DNA of 23,264 nucleotides from contig CAXNAD020000255.1 in the NCBI GenBank assembly GCA_964200185.2, positions 1 to 23,264 on the forward strand, in the 5' to 3' direction. The notes beneath the pieces were generated by a model that did not search any database, was not told the DNA's origin, and saw only the letters and a program-made list of their open reading frames with translations. Numbering within the stretch: the stretch's first letter is position 1; every line of letters begins with the position of its first letter. This DNA comes from Choristocarpus tenellus KU-1152. Lineage: Eukaryota; Phaeophyceae. Below, one piece after another: positions 10,701-19,999 of the stretch. A program made the translations under genes and the position numbers.

Positions 10701-12940
10701 TAGGAAGACTCTTTCTGGTTGAGTTTTCATGCATGACTGACAAGCACTACATCATATCATTGGTATTTGTACTTGGGCATTTTCTCGAGTTGTAGATCAC
10801 AGCAAGCACCTTGATTAAAATTTTTGCCAATCAAAAACATTTCTGGCTACTCATGTTTAGCCAATTCTACAAGTGCCATTTTGTGTGCAAACTCAGAGTT
10901 CGCCTTCATCTCTGATGCATGCCATTGATCATTTGGATGTGTTGCCTATTTTGGATTATTGTGACTATAGTTCAGTTGACTTCAGTTTGATTGATTGGAA
11001 AATCAATGTGAAATGAAAAATGTTGGTTGATTGGTTCAGTTGGTTTTTCTTAGCACAATACAAGGAGAAGTGTGACTACTGAACACAGGCCACTGAGTAA
11101 TCCACTTTCCCCCATCTTGGAAATCGGCAATCGATGACCGGTATAGATTATCTGAATGCATACACCCAAACAGTACAAGTAGGTTCATATATACCATCGA
11201 CAGTTATTTTCTTAGTCACATTACACCATTGATTAAACCGAAACCCCAATTAAAACATCGACAAATTTTTGTTTGGAATTTTGGTAATGAGTTGGTTGTT
11301 AAACAGTCCCATGTCAAATGTGTATAGTAGGGTATATTGCATACCGTGGTGGTGACAATCATTGGTTTACAGCATTCCAAAAAGAGCACAACTATTTCCA
11401 ATTAAGCTTGAAAACATGTATTCGAGGAGCTGGCTGTTGCTACATTATGCTGAAATTGGTTCACATGATGGATTGATTTTTGATATTTTTCATGTCCTTG
11501 AATGCTCTACTACAATTTGTTTGGGCTTCTCAAGGGAGGCAATTGAACAGATATACGACTATTTCACACCTTGGAAAGTGTAAAATGCTAGTATTTTGCT
11601 AGAGCATTCAACAATGTTTTTGCCTATAATGTCTGTTCGCCATGGCAACGTCCACAGACCGTTTTGCTGTAATATATGTGACAATATTTTAGAGTCTGTT
11701 GCTCAGTGAAGTTTGTTGTCTAGCACAAGCCTTGCAAATATTGTCTGTTGCAAGAAGTAGTTTGGTTCTGTTTGATCAAAAAAAAAATCCTTATGCATGC
11801 CACTTGTTTATTTCTTCCACTAATTAGTTTGACCTTTTCATAGCAGAAAATGTGATAAATTAAAGAAATTTTGTAGAAGAATACACAATTGTAGAGTATG
11901 CCCTTGCATTCACTCATAATATTTGTTTTTTAAGCTAATGTTCCATCCACTGGGCCCATTTGCTGTGTTCCATCTACTCTCCTGGATAATGCTTGGGACC
12001 ATTGGCCTGTAACATCTGTTGTACAGGACAGCGCTGAAGACCATATGGTCTATAATGCCTGTCTTTTGTTAGGCAAACACTTGATCCAACTGAGACTGTA
12101 ATGTTTGTCCAGAGAGTGCCTTGTAGGTACTATAAAATCAAGTTGTGTTCTGCAAGCTCAATGTTTTCTGATGTGAGCACTATTGTGATCACTGAGGAAC
12201 CACATTTCTTTTCTAAGATCACCAAATATGTGAAAAGAAAGAGGAAAACCTGTTTGTCACTCCTTCAATCATTCCAACAAAGGGGAGAAATGTTGTGAAA
12301 AAACTTTTGTCGTAGATGGAGACAGAGGGAGCGATACTGCTTGTGCCAGTTTTTCCTGGGAAATGTGTTGATTTCGAATTCTACAACCTAGTTCAACATT
12401 TTAAATCTAAGAATTGGAGAGATCCATTGTAAATTATAAATGTAACCTTCCTCCCTGTTCCAAGTTTTACTGTGCCAGCAAAGTTGATGCAACAAATCTC
12501 CTATTGTGATTGTAGCAGTGTGTGCGATCTTATTGACATTCCTGTCACCATTCCCTCGCTTGCCTTGAGAGCACAAGGGTCAACATAAGAAAGGTGTGAC
12601 CATATTCACTGCGAAGCAATTCTTTAATTTAGATCCGCCACCCCTCTCCCCAGTCGCAGCTTCTCCACAGCTTTGTTTCTAGCGACTGCCACAACTATCT
12701 TAATGATATTTTAATGATACACAGTTTATGCTTCCACTGCTGCCATATCTCCTGCAGGGTCTAGGATTTCAGCATGTACTTATGTCTGGGAGTGGATCAA
12801 CAATATTCTGTTTAGGTGCCTCACCTCATACTGATCCATGCTGGATGGAGGACTTTGCTGAGAAGTGGGGGGCTATGGTGTGTGAAACCACATTTATAAA
12901 CCGATCCATTAAGTCAAACACATGGTATACAGCACCGTGA
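7750..12940 (+). CDS. ispE: 4-diphosphocytidyl-2-C-methyl-D-erythritol kinase, plastid-targeted, five exons
   Basis: GHMP-family kinase that phosphorylates the 2-hydroxyl of CDP-methylerythritol with ATP, step four of the plastid MEP isoprenoid pathway. Exons: 7750-8085, 9575-9739, 9922-10157, 10484-10691 and 12758-12940; introns of 1489, 182, 326 and 2066 bp, all GT-AG. The spliced frame is 375 aa with no stop, near the plant length. Visible motifs: SPAKVNLFL with catalytic Lys89; FQ-TVGFGD across junction 1; the ATP loop [18 protein letters not shown] (174-191); DLGSD with catalytic Asp217; [23 protein letters not shown]; and MSGSGSTIF (324-332). Residues 6-17 form a hydrophobic signal core, then LAA-WVSPF and a Ser/Thr/basic stretch, a bipartite presequence for a complex plastid. 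The start is the first ATG giving this presequence. Divergent from NDUFA2. Exon ends were chosen by eye from consensus sites and family continuity. Confidence 0.95.
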
Positions 12941-14943
12941 ATGTGGAAAAACTCTGCCTGCTACAGAAACTCTACACATTGTTTAGGCCTACTGTTGAGT
13001 TCTTCGGTTTAATTGATCCGTTGTTGACTGATGGCATTACAGAGGACTTCCCCTATTATAGTTTGCTAGAATAGACAACTGGTTTTTTGAGTGTGTGACT
13101 CATGTATTACTTCAGTTGGAAGTTTTTTGGTGATATGCATAACAAAGTTCCACTATCAGCTTTATATGTGTCTGGTTTCGACATGTGGGTGTTGTTCCTG
13201 AGAAGGGTGTTGGTAAAGGTAGAACCACCTGACACAAAGGTGAAAATGAGGCTGTGGGTGGTAAAATTATACAAAAATATTTTAGTTGCCTTCCTGCTGA
13301 GAAGCACGATTACATGTCACCAGATTTTCAAATGATCAAGATTGGCCACGTCAGTGGAAACTAAACTTGGCACATTTGGAAAGCAAAGGACATATCCCAT
13401 CACATAATGGCAGGTGCCGTTGGAAGCTCCTTCGACAGTATAAGAACTTTGGTAAGGGTGGATAATTACCTTCCTGGAGGATGTAAGAAACTTATATCTT
13501 GGGGTGTACTGATTTGTTTTGCACCAAATTTTACACAGAGCTTTAAGACATCTTCAAATGTATCCTTTCTTCCCAGGCCTTCATTGGTCAAAAATGTGGC
13601 ACACTAGCCTGTCTATTTCATGTTTATTTATTCTAGTGAACCATCGGGAGTACGTGAAGTTAAAAAAAAAAAAACAATAGTAACCCTTTTACAGAGTTGG
13701 TCAATGGGGTACATGTATAAATATTTTTGACAGAGCTAGCACAGGAAAAATGTAGTTTGACTGGGCTGGAACCAAGGATAAAATAAGTCCATGACCTGGG
13801 TTTCAGGCTGGTTCCCCTACGCCGACCCGGTTTAATACTGAGCTAGTGTAAGGTCCTGAATGATTTTTTTTATGTGTTTGCAGTTGAATATGATGTGCGG
13901 GTCATTGTCCTTTCTGTAAGTAAACTTAAGTACAGCTCTCCAACACAATGGCCTGCATAGGATAGGCAATAAAATTCTAACTTGAAGCCATGGTTGAGAA
14001 TTTCACACACAGCACAAAGAAAAATGCACATTTAGGCTGAAACTGAAACAGCACTGTGCCTGCTTTTATGGAGTGCAGTATTGTGTACGACCAGGAGGTG
14101 GTTGAGTCCCTGCTGTAAGATGCCGTTAGCAGCACCTGCAATATACCCTGTGATTCAGTGTTGTGCTTTCTGTTCCTTTGCCTGCACTTTGAGTCTAAAA
14201 TTCCCTTTAGCTTGGCAAGGGAATTGTGGGATCCTTTCATACAGAACATTTGAACCTCAGATTTCCTTTGTGCAAGGAAGACTTGGGGCAACATAACGCA
14301 TTGATTACCAAGGTGGTTCCTAGCAATGTTTGGACATTTGTTTTGGAATACCCTTGCTGGGAATGCTTGCATTAGCTATGTGTATGGACTTTTTACCTTT
14401 TGAGCTGTGCATGTTTTCTTTATTGCTCACTGCTAATATATTTATGTCTGGTGCTTTGATGTGATTGTGTTCCATGATTTTAGTCATGAGATTGTATGGT
14501 GCTGATCTAGTAGGGTACATGTCTGGAGCTAGCGTGTCTTGCAACCTTAGATGAACTTCAACAGTCAAGGTACTCCCCCCATTTACCTGTATTGGGGTTA
14601 CGGTCATGATCGATGTCTTACTAATCCAGATTCCTGGAATATCAATGCCAAGTGTACACATAGTTCTATTGCTGAGACATAGCGATTTGTGAAATTTGTG
14701 TGTACCTCCAAAAAGGTGCATCAATATATCAGTGGCTGCAGTGTCCTTCTCACCCTCACCTTTGCTGCACCCAGTTTCTGATAGTAGCTTTTTTCACTGT
14801 GGACCTTAGCCAGATATGGATGATTCCCCTCTCCTTGTTCATAAAGGTCACAATAAAGCTGAGAATAAGTAAGAAATGATGGGTATGTTGAACAGCATTT
14901 TGTAACATATAATTTGAAGTTTTTGATATCACACTGCCTAACA
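12941..14943. other. Unassigned stretch downstream of ispE
   Basis: This should begin with the ispE 3' untranslated region. A run of 13 A at 13662-13674 is present. Three minus-strand open frames follow head to tail in alternating frames (14957-14721, 14724-14320, 14372-13977; 78, 134 and 131 codons). None has a motif I recognise, and their low-complexity overlap with plus-strand frames argues for chance or for an old degraded insertion. Short plus-strand frames at 13102-13335 and 13407-13607 are equally unsupported. Confidence 0.4.
13662..13674. repeat. A13 homopolymer
   Basis: Thirteen consecutive A residues. Not obviously the tail of a retroposed copy, because no gene-like sequence ends there. 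Confidence 0.9.
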
Positions 14944-14952
14944 CAGTTTCTA

Positions 14953-15120
14953 TGCAAAAGAGAGCGACTCTGATAGAGTATTTTGCATTGTGTGGTATGG
15001 ATTTGTTTATTAGCGGAATGAGCACTATCCTCAAGGTGGGGGGTGGTGCCCTCCCTTGTTATCTAATTCATTCGTCATCAAACACGTCAGAAATATGTTT
15101 GAACATTTTTGTGACAGTTA
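14953..15120 (-). repeat. Truncated LTR copy (3' LTR of the remnant)
   Basis: 168 bp matching 15157-15324 with four mismatches by my count (about 97-98% identity). It begins TGCAAAAGAGAG and ends inside the LTR at GTGACAGTTA, so about 90 bp of the element-5' side are missing. Confidence 0.85.
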
Positions 15121-15139
15121 CACTATGAAGGGGAATTGT

Positions 15140-15156
15140 GTGAGGCTCATAACCTA
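15140..15156 (-). other. Primer binding site resembling a tRNA-Met anticodon arm
   Basis: The plus strand reads GTGAGGCTCATAACCTA directly against the LTR end. That is the sense of a tRNA anticodon arm with a CAU anticodon in the loop CTCATAA, as in initiator-type tRNA-Met, so the element RNA (minus strand) would pair with it. The same 17 bp with one change (CAT to GAT) occur at the equivalent place in the larger element (21147-21163). Confidence 0.6.
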
Positions 15157-15411
15157 TGCAAAAGAGAGCTACTCTGATAGAGTATTTTGCATTATGTGGT
15201 ATGGATTTGTTTATTAGCGGAGTGAGCACTATCCTCAAGGTGGGGGGTGGTGCTCTCCCTTGTTATCTAATTCATTCGTCATCAAACACGTCAGAAATAT
15301 GTTTGAACATTTTTGTGACAGTTAAACTACGTCAGTCACTTACAGGTTCAAATTACATTGCTTCATTCACTTTTACACTATAAACCATATTGACTACTAG
15401 TCTATATTGCA
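15157..15411 (-). repeat. Complete short LTR (5' LTR of the remnant)
   Basis: 255 bp from TGCAAAAG to TATATTGCA, the same termini as the 355-376 bp LTRs of the large element. It lacks the tRNA-like block and most of the TGACG-type repeats that those carry. Confidence 0.85.
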
Positions 15412-15418
15412 CAGTTTC

Positions 15419-16313
15419 ATTTGAATTGTTCATCATCGAATCTGCAACTGGCCTTGGGAGAATTAACCTTGGGTGACATGTGTTGGGAAAAGGATTGAAC
15501 CTGAGGAAATGGGTGTGCTCTTCAACAGTGGTACCTGAACCCATTGTGGATACACCTACGTTGCCTGAACTCATTTTTTTCATATGCATACTTTGCTCAA
15601 TGCCCTGAACTTTGAAACTACACAAGATAACATGAATGATCTTTTCCGTGGAATTTCATACCAAGCCATGCAACACTCTAGACGAACAATCCAATCAAAT
15701 ACTTCCTCTGTTCAGAATTAAATGTAATGTAACTTTTGCAGTCCCATTGAAGAAGCAAGATTTTTTTTCACATGTCCATATTTTATTGGTGTATTGTGCA
15801 AACACTAAGAGTTTGCCAATCAAAATCTCAACCAAATTGGGGCAGCCTACACCTACGATTCCATCCCCGAAGCCCTTCAAAACTCCATTTCAACACGATA
15901 CTCTGCCGCATCCACCAGTGCATTCAGTGGAGCCTGCCCGCCTTCTCAGTCTTTTCCTTGCCAAGATCCCCATCTAGAAGACGTTGTCACCCTTGGACCC
16001 CAGCACTTCGCTGCAGACTGTGAATAGACTCTGCCAGACACGCTTTCGTGTGTCCCAGGTTTACACATCAAATGCCTCCATTTAACCTCCACCAGCTCAC
16101 CCCCCTACATCTTCATTTGCTAGATGGAATGAAAGAATCCCAGGTTATTGATGAGAAGGTCAGGTTAGTTAGCTGGCTGGGTCTCTATGACAATGACATC
16201 CCTTGCCACCTCTTCGATTGCCTCCGTGATCCCCCCTTGGTATATGGCTTTGCCCTGTCCTACTGCACAAAGATGGTGTGTCCTTCCAGCCTAGGTATGC
16301 CGGCCTTGATTTC
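15419..16313. other. Unassigned stretch between LTR remnant and copia element
   Basis: A plus-strand frame of 103 codons at 16048-16359 contains VSWLGLYDNDIPCHLFDCL and looks moderately protein-like, but I recognise no family and its end runs into the inverted LTR fragment at 16314. Another frame at 15636-15977 is proline-rich near its end. Both may be pieces of a degraded insertion or chance. Confidence 0.3.
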
Positions 16314-16391
16314 CAGGACGACTGATGCATCTACGACTGATGCAGAACGAGTGACATAGTGAACTGACACAGACACGTTCTGATGTGTCTG
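16314..16391. repeat. Left arm of an inverted repeat (inverted LTR fragment)
   Basis: 78 bp that read as the reverse complement of 16517-16595 inside the adjacent LTR, with roughly 85% agreement and a one-base length difference. It abuts the outer end of the left LTR, so the pair forms a foldback with a 125-bp loop. Confidence 0.85.
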
Positions 16392-16767
16392 TGCAAAAAG
16401 AGCTGTTCGAACAGAGTTTTTGCTTTATGTGGTTTGAATGAATTTATTGTCGGAGTAAGCACCATCCCTCAAGGTGGGGGGAGGTGCTCTGCCTCGTTAT
16501 CTATTGCGCATGTCAGCAGACATGTCAGAACGTGTCTGTGTCAGTCACACTACATCAGTCGTTCTGCGTCAGTGGTAGCTACGTCGGTCGTCCTGCGTCA
16601 GCCACTTACATTAAACAAAGAGAAACCAACCTGTCGAGATTAGAACCTATTACTCTGGGCGTACAGAAACAAGTGATTGACAATTAAGCACTCAGTCAAC
16701 ATTTTTGTTACATGCTACTGGCTACTAAACACATAAGAAACCTATAGACTACCCAGCCTATATTGCA
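16392..16767 (-). repeat. 3' LTR of the copia element
   Basis: 376 bp, TGCAAAAAG to TATATTGCA, with imperfect inverted termini (TGCAA...TTGCA). It contains 28-29 bp degenerate tandem units with TGACG/CGTCA cores at about 16531-16603 and a block at about 16640-16685 conserved with the other LTR. Compared with 21164-21518 it shows many substitutions and a roughly 20-bp length difference (my impression is 15-20% divergence), implying an old insertion. Confidence 0.9.
16517..16595. repeat. Right arm of the foldback, inside the 3' LTR
   Basis: Pairs with 16314-16391. It covers the TGACG-rich tandem units of the LTR. Confidence 0.85.
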
Positions 16768-16780
16768 CACTTCCCCATAA
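16768..16780 (-). other. Polypurine tract
   Basis: In element sense it reads TTATGGGGAAGTG immediately before the 3' LTR. A G-rich purine run at this place is where plus-strand DNA synthesis is primed in LTR elements. Confidence 0.65.
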
Positions 16781-16807
16781 GCATGCAGCAAAGTTGCTGA
16801 TAAAAGC

Positions 16808-17488
16808 TCACCCCTGACGTGAAAGCAAGGAATGCACAAAATCCAATGTAAGGCTCTTTCGCAAAGACTTAGTCCAAATGTCGGCCAGTTGTTTTGATAT
16901 TGGAACGTATTCTACGTGGAACAGACCCTGGTCCACGTATTCTCTGGTGCACTTCAGCTTCATGTCCACGTGCCTGGTTCTCCCGTTAAAACCTGTGATG
17001 CTGCCTGCCTGGATAGCACCATGGTTGTTACAGAACCAGGGAGTCTGATCCTGCAATACATTGATCTCCCCCAGAATGCCTTGAAGGAAAAGGCAGTGGT
17101 GCATGCCGTATGCAATTGCTGTCCACTCTTCCTTCAAGCTGGAGAGGGTGACGACGCCTTGAAGCTTGGAGCGCCAGGCAATTGGCAATCCATTGAACAA
17201 TAGTAGGTAGTCCGTGACACTCCTGCGTGTTTGGGATTCGGTGCCCCAGTTGGAATCCCCATACCCCACCAAGAGCTCTCCGTCCCCTCTATCCATATCG
17301 CCAGTCCCCCGACCATACTGAATGTAGATGTCCAGTGCCCCTGCTATGTAGCGTAGAATGTGTTGCAGTCCGTGCCAGTGCCGCATGCATGGAGACACCG
17401 CCCTGAGCCCCAGTTCACGAACGCTGTTGGCCAGGTCCGGGCAAGTCATGCCTGCTATAAACATGAGTTAGCCGAGGATGCTGGACTA
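16808..17488 (-). pseudogene. Copia RNase H domain (end of pol)
   Basis: The open part starts at 17464 and ends with a natural-looking stop at 16808 (218 codons). The order is typical: connection region FIAGMTCPDLANSVRELG, then LLVGYGDSNWG with the first acidic residue, TRRSVTDYLLLFNGLPIAW, SSLKEEW with the catalytic Glu, CNNHGAI, RTRHVDMKLKCTREYV and LADIWTKSL. CNNHGAI carries Asn where the family usually has Asp, so this copy is probably inactive even apart from the stops. Between this and the reverse transcriptase the same frame is interrupted by TAA, TAG and TAA codons at 17474-17494. Confidence 0.9.
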
Positions 17489-17491
17489 GGG

Positions 17492-18440
17492 TTAGATGGT
17501 GGGATTCAGTTCCTCCTCGTTGTGCCTGGTAGAGAGGTCCATGTCGGAGTCGAGTGGTGTGGATGCCTCCCGCACTTCCGTGGAGTCCATCCCGGCCATG
17601 ATGATGCTCTCCGCGTATAGCTGTTGATCCAGGGTGATGCCGTCCGCACCCACAGTGATGCCCACCTTAATCAGCTTGTCTGGCGTGCCAAGGTCCCACC
17701 CCTCGTATTTCTCTAGCAGTGATGCCCTCATCCGCTGGATCTCCTCCGTGAAGTCCCCGGTGGTGGCAGTGTCGTCCAAGTAGGTGGTGAGGATGGTGAT
17801 GCGTCCGTCTTCACTCTTCCTGAAGTAGAGGCACTCGTCGTGTTGGCTGCTCATCCACCCTTCTGTCAGGATGGTGCCGTGTAGCTCGTTATACCACTCA
17901 TGGCCAACTACTTCAGCCCATAGATTGCTTTCTCTACCTTGACGGTGCAGTCGTCCGGAAGCTCCAGCCAGACATCCTCCTGCAGGTCTGCATTGAGGTA
18001 GGCCTGTGTGAAGTCCAGGGCGTCGATGCTCCAACCTCTGTACGCTGCGACGGATATGATGCATCGTAGTGTGTCATACCCCACCAATGGGCTAAAGGTT
18101 TCGAAGAAGTCCACACCTTCGTTTTGGGTGAAGCCACGGGCCACGAGTCGCGTCTTACAGCGTTCCACCGTCCCGTCCATAGAGCGCTTGATTTTGAAGA
18201 CGAATCGCGTCTTGATCTCCTTCCTCCCTTGGGGCAGGGCCTTGTCACCAAATGTCCCTTTCTACCATTGCTCTGCCATTTCCTTCTCCATGGTCTCCTG
18301 CCACTGCTCTGCATCCGGCCCACTCAAGGCCTCCTTTGTTGTAGATGGCTCGTCTGCACCTGTTGCCTCTTCCCTCATGAGACCCATAAGGTAGTACACG
18401 TCGCCGTTGTTCTGCTGTATGAGAGTTGACACGAAGTGGT
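17492..18440 (-). pseudogene. Copia reverse transcriptase domain
   Basis: RNA-dependent DNA polymerase of the element. In the first frame: MEKEMAEQW, an in-frame TAG near 18262-18264, FVFKIKRSMDGTVERCKTRLVARGF, FFETFSPLVGYDTLR, ALDFTQAYLNADL and AIYGLK ending in TAG at 17908. The reading then continues in another frame with HEWYNELHG, SQHDECLYF, the active-site box YLDD (17771-17782) and LGTPDKLIKVGI. The catalytic Asp pair is intact, but the stop at 18262 and the stop plus shift at 17908 prevent a full product. The first 50 or so codons of the 18064-17492 frame are a shadow of the other frame. Confidence 0.92.
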
Positions 18441-19495
18441 TCATGTCTGTGTCTTCACCCCTCCCAGGTCGTACAGCTGGGATGTGTAGTCCACCCGCTG
18501 GCGCTGCTCCAGTCGGGAAGATCCCCACTGTCCAGAGTGTGGGGCCAGGTGCTTGTCCAATATCTGCACTGCCCGATCCATGCGCTGGCGTTGTCCCATC
18601 CTGGGAGAAGTCTGTTGACTTTGGTGAGGTGCTGAGCGCTTTGCATCTTGAGCCCCATGCCCAATGTTTCTGCCTGCGTGCCCAGTCGTGTGTGCCTTGC
18701 TCCCTTTTGTGGAAGCCTCCTCTTCACCTTCGTCATCGATGTTCATGGCATCATCATGCTCCGACTCCCCCAATATGTCCAGCTCTGGCTCCCCCACCAG
18801 TTCCAGCAGTTTGGCTTCAGGTTGAAACTTCACTTGTGCGGAGGTCACCAGCTTACCTTCCTGCGGGATCCACACGTACCAGCACAGGGACACCCTGTCG
18901 TACCCGACGAGGATCCCCCACTTCATGTACGGGTAGAACTTGGCATTGGTACCGCATTGTTGCTTGGTCTGATGCGTGAAGCACTCTGTCCCGAAATTAC
19001 GGAGCCACTTGTAGTTGAACGGCTTGCTGGTCAGGCACTCGCATGGTGTCTCACCGCCCAGGTACTCGTGTGGCATCCCTTTGGTCTTGTATGTGGCGTC
19101 TGCCACCGCAAAGAACCAGAACTCCTCCCCCAGTCCAGCCTGGATCAGCTGGCTGCGTACTGCTTGCATAACCTGTTTAATTGCCCGCTCAGCAATCTCG
19201 TTGCTCTCGGGCGTGCGCGGGGGGGTCTTGCACCATTTCACGCCCCACTCTGTCGGCATGCGCTGGAACCTTGCGCTCCTCCTGAAGTTGCCAGCGCCAT
19301 CACCACTGATGCACCTCACCACCACCCCTTCTTGAGCCATCTCGTCGATGCAGACAGCGGTGGCCGCGGTAGTGACGTACTTGGTACGCAGGCCCATCAC
19401 GCGCTTCTCCTGGCTGGCCTCGTCCACAAACGCCTGAACGTACTTCATGCCTATCAAGTAAGGGTTGAAGGGTTCCTCAGGTCTGTGTGTACCAC
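18441..19495 (-). pseudogene. Copia integrase core and C-terminal region
   Basis: DDE integrase that inserts the element cDNA. HTDLR with the first catalytic Asp is read in the upstream frame at about 19480-19490. After a one-base shift near 19470-19476 the long open frame continues with NPYLIGMKYVQAFVDEAS, RCISGDGAGNF (second Asp) and TPESNEIAERA (catalytic Glu). Then come LGGETPCECL, KPFNYKWLRNFGTECF and GILVGYDR, the usual copia C-terminal block, followed by an acidic and Gln/Arg-rich linker before the reverse transcriptase. The frame runs off into a stop at 18441, and the RT begins in yet another frame. A 336-codon frame on the opposite strand is a shadow. Confidence 0.92.
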
Positions 19496-19999
19496 CTACC
19501 CCACCGTCTTGGGACTGCGGCCGCCCCGTACAAAACTGAGTGCCTCGGACTTGCACACCTTGCATACCTGGCAGTGGAGCTGCGAGGTAATTGTGGCATC
19601 TGCGATGTCCAGGAGGCCGTGTTTCTCCAGTTGGTTGATCGTGAATGGGTTGAGGTGACCAATGATGTTGAGCCAGTTGGAGAGGGAGAGGTGCTGCTGC
19701 TTATTGGCGTAGCTAGCATTGACCATTGCCTGACCCTTCTTCCCCTTTTTCACCTGAAACTGGGCTCGCAGCATCAGGAAGNNNNNNNNNNCCTCCAGAT
19801 GGATCTTGGCTGCCCCCTTGTTGGGCTGGATGTAGCTCCTCCTGATCCCTGACTCCACGAACTCACCTCCCTTGCACTGCACGCTGCCTGTGCTGAGAAG
19901 CCTGCATGGCAGACCTGGTACCCAGAGCACATCCTGAAGCACAATCGTGGTCGGCGTGCCCGTCTCATCAGTTGCCTCCAGGACCATCTCGCCGGTTGC
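19496..19999 (-). pseudogene. Copia GAG-pre-integrase region
   Basis: In the same frame as gag and following the TGA at 20000-20002. It reads VLWVPGLPCRLLSTG (the conserved strand after the protease), an interval holding the 10-N gap, then IGHLNPFTINQLEKHGLLD and CQVCKVCKS, matching the HHCC-type zinc-binding region before integrase. One expected His appears replaced (NWLNIIGH). It ends in a TAG at 19496-19498 that sits inside the conserved domain, so the stop is a lesion and not a natural end. Confidence 0.85.
19782..19791. other. Assembly gap (10 N)
   Basis: Ten unresolved bases inside the element. The true length of missing sequence is unknown. The frame on both sides happens to agree across 10 N only with an arbitrary fill. 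Confidence 0.99.

Larger units (their letters stand above)
14944..15418 (-). mobile_element. Remnant of a small copia-type LTR insertion with target duplication
   Basis: Two related LTR copies lie in the same orientation: a truncated one at 14953-15120 and a complete short one at 15157-15411. Between them sit only about 36 bp, including a primer-site-like 17-mer at 15140-15156. CAGTTTC occurs at 14944-14950 and again at 15412-15418. If the LTR ends are drawn as TATGCA and TTGCACA, this becomes a clean 5-bp duplication, GTTTC. In element orientation (leftward) the complete copy is the 5' LTR and the truncated copy the 3' LTR that lost its start, so one deletion removed the whole coding interior. 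The LTRs share ends and a U5-like half with the larger copia element to the right but differ in the middle, so this is a sister subfamily. Confidence 0.8.

Noticed and set aside
14944-15411. Direct repeats with spacers as a CRISPR-like array
   Set aside because: Only two copies of a 168-bp repeat, with LTR termini and a primer site between; clearly retrotransposon LTRs.
18648-19658. A 336-codon plus-strand open frame
   Set aside because: It lies exactly opposite the integrase frame, whose catalytic motifs are unmistakable; the plus frame is a GC-rich shadow.
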